Below are positions 51,010 to 60,639 of a stretch of 64,000 bases of DNA, one piece after another. The notes under the pieces were generated by a model. It did not search any database. It saw only the letters and a program-made list of their open reading frames with translations, and was not told where the DNA came from. Each line of letters begins with the position of its first letter. The stretch's first letter is position 1. The position numbers and the translations under genes are program-made. Source of the DNA: Straminergon stramineum (taxonomy: Eukaryota > Streptophyta > Bryopsida > Hypnales > Calliergonaceae); NCBI GenBank assembly GCA_963920665.1, contig OY987266.1:5337001-5401000 (forward strand). Direction: 5' to 3'.

Positions 51010-51545
51010 GAAATCACCTACTCAATTCGGGAGTCCTGTGTGGAAGGGCTCTCGCTCAACAGATCAAAGGTATGCCGGGGTTAACAGGGTAATGACTCCC
51101 AAGCTCTTATTGACGGAGTCATTTGGCACCTTGATGTCGACTCATTACATCCTAGGGTTGAAGAAGGTCCCAAGGGTTTGGTTGTTCACCGATGAAAGTG
51201 GTACGTGAGTTGGGTTTAGAACTTTGTGAGACAGTTCAGTTCCTATCTACCATTGGTGTTTGAAAGAGAACTGCGAGAAGCCAACCCTAATACGAGAGTA
51301 TGTTATGCCAATAGCAACACTGGGTAGCTAAGTTGGTATAGAAGAATTGTTGAAAGCATCTAAGCAGGAAATCCTTCTCTATACAAGTTCTCATAAAAGG
51401 TGAAAGACCATCACTTTGATAGGCGAGAGGTATAAACACTGTGAGGTGAGAAACAAGGCTTCCAGCTCTTGTTGAGCTAACTTGTACTAATTATCTATTT
51501 CGTGGGAGCCCAGGGCTCTCTAGAGAGAACCTCTTAATTGAGAAG
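51010..51545 (+). pseudogene. Mitochondrial-type large-subunit rRNA 3' end, decayed nuclear copy
   Basis: The stretch follows the 3' domain of bacterial-type large-subunit rRNA in order: GGGAGTCCTG, AACAGGGTAATGACTCC, TTTGGCACCTTGATGTCGAC, CCCAAGGGTTTGG, AAAGTGGTACGTGAG, GTGAGACAGTTCAG, TACGAGAG, CTGGGTAGCTAAGT, GAAAGCATCTAAGCAGG, then the terminal GATAGGCGAGAGGTATAA and GAGCTAACTTGTACTAATTA. The wording fits plant mitochondrial 26S better than plastid 23S, which lacks this 3' end because of the separate 4.5S RNA. Many changes are C to T (GGTTTGGTTGTTCA for GGTTTGGCTGTTCG), and about 40 nt are missing after TACGAGAG, so it is not functional. Decay by deamination of methylated C is inferred. 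A bacterial source is the less likely alternative. Confidence 0.82.
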
Positions 51546-52714
51546 AGATTGTTGTGATCCATATGGAAAGTAAAAAAAATTTATCATAGAAACTTGTTAG
51601 TTTTTGACATTTCTATGGATTCTTTCATAGAGTACCTAAAAATATAGTAAGCTACAGAATCTTTTCGCTTCTTTTGGTCATCTTCAAAATTAGTGTAATA
51701 ATAGTTACAATGGTGTTCTTTATTTTTAGAACATTTTTTATTTCAAAATGATTATTCTCATAGAAAAGTCCATAATGAAATTACCGCATTTCTAAGATGC
51801 TTTCTTATTTAAGTATCATGGTTTTTAGATTTACTATTGTGTCTATCTCGTTGGGTTGTTATGAGGTTTCATAAAAAACAAATCTAACTTGAATTTAATC
51901 GAAGTAGTGGGGAATCTAGCTGATAGTAATTGTATGTCATTTAAAATGTAATAATGCATTGTTGGGTGTATCGATTGTTTCAAGGAACGCATAGCTTGAG
52001 TATTTGATGATTCTGACGAACATTGAGCATCCAAAAGAGAAAAAACACTTGGAAAAAAGAACTGAAGGGCGAAGCTTGTAAGCATATGCTTGCACCTAAG
52101 TAGTACTCCCTCTGGGTTTTATTAAATGTAGTATGACAGAAAATTAAAAAAGACTTCCTTCTGGCTAACCTAGCGAAATTTAGCCAAGTACTAAGTAAGT
52201 CCTTTGGTCCTGTTTTTTAGACTTAGTTGAACTATAATCAATTCTATAAGACCGTTTCTCAGAGGAGGAGGCTGGTGTCTTTGAAAAAATGAAGGATGTT
52301 GTAGAGAGATGGCACCCTTCCCTGGTTCAATTTGATTAGCAATTATTTTATGTGAAGGAAGTACAAGCCATAAATAATGTTTTATTTACTTAAGTTATTT
52401 TAATTTGATTATATAAGTATAAATAATCGTAGATAAAAAATTACCACAGATGATCTAAATCCATGTAAAACACAACAGAAATTGATGATCCTAAAGGATC
52501 AAATACATTTACCTCACCATCACCCGAAAACAAAAAATATTTATTATATTCGATATATTATTGGTATCTTCTTGCTAATTTATCTTTGTATGTGGGTTTT
52601 TTTATTGTGGAGGAACCTATAAGCATTCTTTAGTGGTAAGTAAAAACTAGAAAGGAGAATAAATTATGAGTAGGTTCTACATAGATACCCAAATAATATC
52701 CTAGGAACAAATTC

Positions 52715-53405
52715 CTTGGCCCAAGGTCGAGGCAATTGTTTTTAGACTCCAAAACAAGATTTACCAAGCTTCTCACTCTGACAATATGGATAAGATGTGT
52801 GCTCTACAATTTAGAGTCATACGAAATCTACATGCTAGACTCTTAGCCGTAAGACAAGTTACGGGGGAGAACCAAAGGAAAAAGGACCCTTGACATTTAC
52901 AAGAAGTTGGTTGCCTCGGGATCACAAAAAATAGAGATGGGAAGAGGTCTTCCATTGGATGGAAAGGCTACGCCCATTTGTCAGATGATAATAACAAAGC
53001 CATGAAAAGAAGGAGAGCACCCCAGAAAACTATGAGCAAAAAAATATAGATTTTGTTGCACCTTTTTTGCACTAGGCGCTAAAAAGTGTAGAGTCAATCA
53101 AGCACACTTTGTGCCTGGAAAATGGAAAGCAAAAAACAATCTCTATTTTTTTCAAACTAAACTTCGTGTCTTTTTATCTTTTTGGCCTATGTACATTATT
53201 GAAGACAAAGCGAAGTAGGCTTTAATCAAAATGGCCTTAGAAACTGAATGGGAAGCCTACTTCGAACCCAATTCTTATAGATTCAGACTCGGAAAAAGCT
53301 ACCAAGATGCCATCAAAGCCATATTCAACACTATTCAAGCCAAGCCCAAGTATGTTTTGAATGCGGACATTTCCAAATGTCTTGATTGCATTGATTTTTG
53401 TTTGA
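52715..53405 (+). pseudogene. Group II intron maturase/reverse transcriptase, broken organellar copy
   Basis: Two blocks match group II intron-encoded proteins. The first (about 52726-52890) reads VFRLQNKIYQAS and later LHARLLAVRQVTGENQRKK, the N-terminal domain before the polymerase. A short piece near 52950 reads LPLDGKATPI. The second (about 53190-53400) reads IIEDKAK, then stop, ALIKMALETEWEAYFEPNSY, AIFNTIQAKPKYVLNADISK, the start of the reverse transcriptase domain. The blocks are in different frames, about 200 nt between them look inserted, and a TAG stands where the family has Gln (CAG), another C-to-T change. The rest of the protein is absent. It lies 1.2 kb from the rRNA relic on the same strand, so one mitochondrial insertion is plausible. 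Confidence 0.75.
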
Positions 53406-56400
53406 TATTGATAAATAAATGTAATGAGAATACACTATACTAAAAATCTATTGTAAAATTTCATTTATTCATACTATAATATGAGAGGTCCATCACGTAA
53501 TAACATTTCTATTCCATCTAATATTATAATGCCACTATCACGTGAAAAACTCATAGTATAAATTCATTTGATTAGTCTTGAAAGGGTATTTTAAATTTTA
53601 TAATAAATTGTTCAAATGGAGAAATTATTTAAATTTTGGATTTAAGAATCAACTAAATCATGTCAAAAATCAGTAATAGGTTCATGCATGTGCCTAATTT
53701 TCTACAATTAATATAGCAAAGAATGAAGGGTTAATTAGATATATATTTTATCCCTTGCTTGTGGTAAAGATCAATTTTAAATTTTAAATGAGAGGTCAAG
53801 CCCATGTCTAATCCCTTGGTTATAATAAACATCAAATGGAATAAGAGACTTAGGCCTATGTCTTACTTTTTACAATATATATGAGATGAAATGAAGGAAA
53901 TGGGCAGATGTGTCTACAATCACTTGTATAAAATCAATTTGAGAAGGAACTTTTAATTTTTTGATTCCATTTTTTTGAAAATATTGGTTATTTTGGTAAT
54001 TGATCTAACCATATGGATTAATGTATATGATTTTTGGATCATGTTTTACTTTTGTTTGAAAGTTCTTATAAAGTTACTCTTTTGAGTGGTATTCAAGGAT
54101 GTCACATAGATTGCATTGGAGTAGCAAGCCATGTCTATCAAACTAATGAATTAGGCTAGTGAATATATGACCTAGACAAATATGGAATTCTATTGTTTCA
54201 TTTGTAGGTTTGGGGGACAAAAATTATACTTATAATTGTTATATATTTCTAGTTGCTATGAGAAATAACTGTTTGAATGATTCATGGCAATGGTTAGCTT
54301 GGGGTATTATTTTTTGGACACACTAATTAGGTGATTTTGGTTTAAAACTTCCAAAGTTTGTCTAATTTGTTCATTTAGATCAATTAAGAAGACCCTAAAA
54401 TGAAAAAAAATAAATTCTTGCACCTCAATGGGATCAAAATGTATATTCCTAATGAGTTATTTTTGAAAAATTAAAAAGTTTTGGATTTATTCATGGACGT
54501 GAAAAAAAATGCTAATATTTTAGGATTTGTAGGCATCATAATGCACAATTTATTAAATTTTTATTGATAAAATTAAATATTTTATATATTAGACCACTAA
54601 ATATAAGTCATATCCAAAAATAATATAAAAATAAAATGATTTGATATTCCAAATGCTTGTTATTGAGGATTTTATGTCCATAGGACAAAACTTACTTTTT
54701 CAACTAAAAAATTCATTGAAAATTCTTAAAATTCTTTGATTGTAATGAATTTTTTTTCTTGATACATTATTAGTCTAGGTAGTTAAAACCACATTTTGTG
54801 AAATCATAATTTATTATATTTAAAAGATGAGGTCATTTGACATAGGGGAGTAGACTAACATTGTAGTTAAGACAACCTTTTTGGGTATCCTAATTTGACC
54901 ATTGTTGTTCAAGTAACAATAACCACATCATAAGAAATAATTTTTAGATAGTTCACTTCTTGACCATAGTGTCATAAAGAGCTTCCAATCTGATGGGGGT
55001 ATTAGAGGGACAAATAGATAGGATGTCTGAACGACTTGACAATTTTAGTTATATTTTATAACATTTTTTCACAATTTTAAACACCAAAATTATTTGCGAT
55101 CTAGTAGGTAGCTTTTAATCTATTGAGATAACAAAATTTGATTATATCTACTATCCCAATTTTGTCAAGTATACTTATGATGAAGTCTCATCAATATGAC
55201 CTTAAACCCTTGGGTACGCAACTTTTGTATTATACACATGATGAAGTCTCATTGATATGACCTAAATCCGGGCTTAAACCATATGTCTATGCTTGTATAA
55301 TGTCTACAACATTATAGGTAGCGATACATGGTTGTAAAATAATAGAGCCATTAGTGAATGGTTTGGGATCTTTGTAAAGCATTCAAATGTGCATTTGTCC
55401 AACATTTTAAAGTTTCCTCGAGTCTACCTTGACTTTTAAATTCATTGAACATACAATGATTCTTTAAATTAAAAATTTGACATTGTCTGATTTTCAATTG
55501 TTCACCAATAAAATGTAATCCGTGATTAAAGTCTTCTCTCCATTTGAACATATCAGCTTAAATATATGGTTTCAGAGCTTTCTACCTTAATTTTAATGAC
55601 ATTTTGTATATTGAATGATGTAAGGAAAATATAAAATCCTAAAATGATACTTCTTTTTTTAGGAGTTTCAACTTTCAAGTTTGTAGTTTGTAACAACTTA
55701 GTGTATGCAATTATGTACCAGGGTTGAACAGATGTACACATTTTTTCCATCCTCATACTTTTCTGAGATGTGATTCAGCGTCTAGATCATTTTAATTTGT
55801 TCAATAACTCATATTCCAATTTAACATACTTAAAATTTGCTGTATAGCCATGCATTGGTAAAATTCCAGTTTTTCATGTGAAACCGTACAGAAACTCACA
55901 GGATAATTTCACAGGGGCGTAAGCTTTCCTCCCAGAAATGCGCAAATTATAGAAATAAAAAAGATAAAACTTGACAAAATTTGCATTTTCACCCTAGACC
56001 AGCACTACAGGTTCGAGGACAATTGACGTTCAATGAAATAATATTAAGATAACATGATATACAGACAAATTTAAGTGTGTACAATACAACACCAATAACA
56101 TTGTCAATTCGCATCCTCACACTTCCTAACCACTAAGCTTACTAACCACCGAAAAAAGTGAACAATGTGGCTCACAAATGTCACTTTAATCTGCTCTACA
56201 ATCCAAAAATATGCTTTTTCAAGCTTCTACTCTCCAACAAATGTTTTCTACGGAGATTCGATCCAAATTCACAGAGGCATCGAAGTCGTCGACTGTCTCT
56301 CATCATCCTCAACTTGCTTCCGAGCTTAACAACCCCAGAAACATCACCCAGCATCAAGTTTCTCTTCAATTTTCTCTATAATGGAGAGAATTCGCAACGA

Positions 56401-56434
56401 AATCTTCAGGGCCAGAAGTTGTCTTCTTAAGTCT
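53406..56434. other. No gene; AT-rich
   Basis: Apart from the possible copia scrap at 55160-55310, long AT-rich DNA with no supported frame. The last few hundred bases are probably the 3' UTR and flank of copy B. Confidence 0.55.
55160..55310 (-). pseudogene. Possible Ty1/copia reverse transcriptase scrap
   Basis: The minus strand reads TKVAYPRV, stop, GHIDETSS, like the KARLVAKG...IDYDETFSPV motif of copia polymerases. A 24-base block (GATGAAGTCTCAT...ATATGACCT) occurs twice, at about 55179 and 55238, a local duplication. Very decayed. Confidence 0.3.
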
Positions 56435-57903
56435 CTACTGGTGCAAAACTCTGCGCAACAAGCTTTTCTTCTTGCGCCGACCTCCAGCAATGGGCACAGT
56501 TCCGTCAGGATTCACACCATTATCGACTCCACGGTCCACAATTTCGTCGTCCGACGAGGACGACGACGAGGAGCTGCTCCTAGATTTGCTTCTGTGGAGC
56601 AGCCCACCAAGCCCACCCCCACCGCCACCAGTGGTGCCCTTGTGAATCAGATTAAAGTCTCCAGGCGTTACAAACGAGCCCGCGGGCGCCTCGCAGTAGT
56701 TCCCAGTGGGTACCTCCACCATGCGCGTCACCGGAACCTCCCTCACCGTGGGCACCATCACGCGCTCCTCGATGTCTTCCGTGATGACGCGGGGCACCAT
56801 CTCGATGCGAGGCACGTCGACGTAGTCGACTTCTTGCACCATGTCGATGACTTCGCGCTCCTCCGGGACCACGCGGTAGTGGACCTCAATCCTAGTCTTT
56901 GGAACTTGGCGGACGACCGGGACCCGGTCGATGCGCTCGATGTCGTCGTGGATGACGCGGGTTCTGGGGACGATGATGGTGCGCTCCTCGTGGTGAATCT
57001 CTTTCACGAAGTCTGTCTTTTCTACGGTTTTCATCTCCGGGTAGCGCTGGATGACTTGCACGCGAGTCTCAAACTCCTTGGGCTGCACGTATTCAGAAAG
57101 AGTTGTCAGATCTAGGTTTCACGCACATAGACATTTTTCATTAAGTCATGTAAATCATGTAAATCACGTGCTGGGTTTGCTCTCTTTCTAAGCGAATTTT
57201 CGAGAATCCTGTTCAAAATGTTGTGACATATTGCAGGGTATGTCAATATAGTAACAGTGTCTTTACTATTTTTGAGTAATACTATGTTCTTGGTTTTGAA
57301 CTTTTTCAATTTACACATGAGAATTTTAAAAATTACAGTTCATATTCGGAATGTAGGAAGAGAAGAAACGGAAAATGGATGACACAGCAATGTTTGCCAG
57401 ATATCGACCTTCTAGACGGAGGAATGGTGACAGTTGGATTCAGCTGAGGAGTAAGGAATTCAAGCGTGTTAGCAGATTTCTTGACCACGTACCAGATCCC
57501 TGACGTTGGGGTTGGGGCAGTACGCATCGCCTTCGGCAGTGATGTGCGTTTTGATCCTCAAGCGGGCCATTTCTTCCTCCGTGTTTCCCAACAAGCCTCC
57601 ATGGTGGTGGCCTTCGTGGTTTCCGAGGATTCCTCCGTGGTGGTGGCCCGGCATTCCGTCGTAGTGGCGATCATGATCGCGATCTAGGAAGCCTCGATCA
57701 TGGTCGAAAGGACCGGTTCCAGTGTGTCCAAAGCCTCTGTCTCCAACAGTGTTTCCCAGCGTGCCAGTTCCAGCGTGCCCTGGAAGACCATCGTCTCTGC
57801 CAGTCGCAATGTTCTCGAGTCCTTCAACTGCTTGACCTCCGACACCCTTGCCCTCCAGCCGGGCTTCCTGGGCTCCAAGAGCAGCACGCTCCGTTGCTAT
57901 GGC
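56435..57903 (-). CDS. Alveolin-like Val-Pro repeat protein, copy B (two exons)
   Basis: Coding exons are 57903-57493 and 57082-56435 (352 residues); donor GTACGT, acceptor CGTGCAG, phase 0. It is a clear paralogue of the gene at 44308-46023: same start (M-A-x-A-T-E-R-A-A-L-G-A), same AYCPNPN-RDL end of exon 1, same PKEFETRVQVIQRYPEMKT start of the core, same NYCEAP and Ser-run ends. Here the segment covered by exons 2-4 of copy A is one continuous exon. The N-terminal part is longer (137 against 106 residues) because of a Gly/His/Asp-rich insertion with near-repeats of HHHGGxLGN. The C terminus has KSRS, a nine-Ser run, DDE and a basic RRKKKSLLRRVLHQ tail. A soluble intracellular, perhaps structural or stress-related, protein is inferred; the biochemical role is unknown. 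The acidic residues after the Ser run would suit CK2-type phosphorylation. Confidence 0.85.
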
Positions 57904-57915
57904 CATTCTGTATCT

Positions 57916-58312
57916 CCTGATCGGAACTGGATAAACTGTTAACAAGAAAACTTCAAACATCGCTCAGAGACATTGTAAACAGTGTGCAACAACCCAATCA
58001 GAAAAATAGTAGTTCAGCAATAATATTGAGGTCATATTAGATTTGTTAGTTCCTGAACACCAAAATGTGACATTTGCGCTCACAAAGCTCTGAGAAAAAT
58101 AGCACCGGTATCGATCAGAGACTGAACTAGGTACCTGATTAATGAATTCGACGCAGGCAGCAGAAGTGCTCGGCGTATTGATTGAATGCTGTCGTCGATG
58201 GACCTTGGAAGTTAGAGCGGCAGCAAAGCAGCAGACTAAACAACGTTCCTACGTAATCCTGTACACAAAAAATGTAAGATGAGAAGCTTGAATTCGAGAA
58301 CTGGCTATATAA
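57916..58312 (-). promoter_or_regulatory. Candidate promoter and 5' UTR intron of copy B
   Basis: A TATA box (TTATATAG on the minus strand) lies at about 58312-58305. About 30 nt downstream a pyrimidine/GC-richer leader begins. It ends in a good donor (AATCAG|GTACCT, exon end 58135). Acceptors lie just before the ATG (CGATCAG at 57917 or GTTAACAG near 57937). The same layout upstream of the paralogue supports a conserved leader intron. Confidence 0.45.
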
Positions 58313-59639
58313 TCCCAGGTAGCTTCTTCAAATTTTTTGCGTGATTCGCCTGTTCAATGTCTCTGCTCGAGAGTGTTACAACAAGGTGTCCAAGTGTTGC
58401 TGACGCCAAGAATCCCGCGGCACTGAATGCCGATGAGTCACCAATTGGTTTGTCGACACTTGAAATTCGGAGTGACATCACTCATTCACACTGTTCCAAT
58501 TCCACTCAATTTTTGACTTCGTTCGAAGTAACTGATGCCTTGAACACCTGAAGTCTTTTTTTTGCTTGCCTGTACTTCACAGTTGAAATTGCTTCCCCAT
58601 GATTTTGTGGGGTGGTTAAACCTAACCTGACTACCTGAGTGCTTGATGCTCCAGATGTGAATGACTTACAGTAACAATCAAATTGATAGTGCCTGTGCAC
58701 AACACAAAGCAATGTAGTGGTAGATCTTAGTTAGATGAAATTAGAGTCATGAATACTACCCATGCACACTGAAGTTGACGGAGGACGCACAAGGCTGGAA
58801 AACTTACTCAGGCAGGCCATTCTGTAGAAGTAGGTGTAGGGTCTAGTGTTTAGCAACTCCAATTTGGGCAAAGTTCTGGGAAGTGGTACTAACATCCATT
58901 CATCCACTTGCACAGCAATTACAACGGTGCAGCAATTAGATGCTCCCAAATAATAACTATTCCAAGTAAAATGCAAAGTTAACCAAAGCATGTGAACAAT
59001 AACTAAGTAATAAGGTATTCATGGACCCATAATCATCACTGTCAATAATGTGACACTAAAATTTAGACCTAAAAGCTCTACTAAAACCTAAATTGACATT
59101 ATACATGATGAATACAATTGGTTTGAGGGTGAGTACAATTAGAACGTCAGAGCCCACAAGAGTCTGGTCAATACTTAAAAAATTCATATCTTCTCATACA
59201 ATGTCCACAAATTGCACACTAAGTTGCTGTAAAATCCTCTTTCATTTGCCAATAAGGTGATCTAATGAAAAGAAATTGATGTCAAGTAATAGAAACAATG
59301 CTCAGATGCTATTATCAACGATTAGAGGTGCAAATACCTTATAGAAAGCTTCAAATCAGCTTAATTAATTTGACGAAATAACTCCCAAAAGGCAAAACTT
59401 ACTAGGTCTAGAAGCCAACAACAGAGGTATAGAAGTTCTGAGGGTTTTTTTGGCAACATTTTGCCAATTCCTTTGAAGCGAAGGCTCGGGAGTCGCCAAT
59501 TATCCTTACCCTTGTAAGTTATACTCCGTATAATTCAAATAGATAAATATAGTTTGAAGAAGATCTGCACTACAGTAGTGCACTTCACTGCAGAACCCCT
59601 AAAAATTTCCGCTGCCGGCTTCAGATATTGCTGATTCGG

Positions 59640-60181
59640 CTCCAAATTCTCCCCGGATTCTTCTCTCAGGGGTAACAAGGTCGGAAACATGGTAACTCTC
59701 TACCTTTCGTCTTGGTGCCCGAGTACGAACAAGTCCTTGCGGTGCACAACGGCTACGAGAACCGTGCAGTCCGTCCACATGGCAGTGCAAACACCCCGAG
59801 CATCCCCACCTATGGCGAGCACTTTTCGAGCAATCCTAGGTGTCCGTACACGCTTGGACCTCACCAATATCCTCCCGAAATTCGGCCCCCAACTCTCTCC
59901 CCAAGTCTAAATGTGGAGCTCCACTTGACCCTTTTCCTGCAGCATACCAGGATCCTTTGACAAATGTGGAGATGGGTTCTTACCGCATGCTTCTCCCCAT
60001 TACGACAGAGTGTGCTCAGCTCGACAGTCTGTGCAGTTGGTCGGAGGGATGCCACATGGACCATTGCGTTTGTCCAGGGACTGAAGCTTGGGTAAACAAG
60101 TGTTGCACTGCGAAGTCTCCACATCGGTCTCACCGGCACATGTTCCCTTCACCGCTCACTGGCGTCTTACTTCTGCGTTAA
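59640..60181 (+). pseudogene. Possible exon relic, GC-rich, unknown
   Basis: A GC-richer island after a good acceptor-like site (TTCTTCTCTCAG at 59668-59679). One frame reads PEYEQVLAVHNGYENRAVRP and CPYTLGPHQYPPEIRPP, a Tyr/Pro-rich style, and ends at 59958. Another frame then runs to 60181 with PAAYQDPLTNVEMGSYRMLL and several cysteines. A frameshifted or decayed exon is possible; so is chance opening due to composition. No family was recognised. Confidence 0.25.
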
Positions 60182-60188
60182 CTTTAGG

Positions 60189-60639
60189 TTAACCCATAAA
60201 CGACGCCGCGACCATTTTTTGATCGATGAATGGCAGAGAATCCTTCTGTCACAGAAGTGCAACTATTCATCCCCGAAATCTTGTGTAAAAAGGAGAGATC
60301 TTTCACATTAGTTTGACCTCCAATGATTATTTTTTTTTTAAAAAAATTAGATGATGTCACATGGTTCAAAAAGGGTTGATTTTCATAGGTTATCAGCCCG
60401 GCGTACAAGGGTTAACCCGTAAACATATATGGATGTTTAGTGTCCAATGGATAATAGAGCATCTTTCTATGTGGTACAAAAATGTGACTATTCATCCTCG
60501 GAATTTTATGTGGAAAGAGGAAATCCTATATAGAAGTTTGATCTCCATTGAATATTTTTGGATTTTTCCAAATAGATGATGTCACAAGGTTCCAAAAGGG
60601 ATGATTTCCATGGTCACCAATCGGTCCTTTATGGGTTAA
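60189..60639. mobile_element. Two tandem copies of a 228 bp TTAA-ended repeat
   Basis: Copy one runs 60189-60415 (TTAACCCATAAACG ... GTACAAGGGTTAA). Copy two runs 60412-60639 (TTAACCCGTAAACA ... CTTTATGGGTTAA). They share the TTAA at 60412-60415. Both contain GACTATTCATCC-type, AGTTTGAYCTCCA and AGATGATGTCACA blocks and end in a hairpin-like GATTTYCATRGTYAYCA stretch. Confidence 0.65.
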
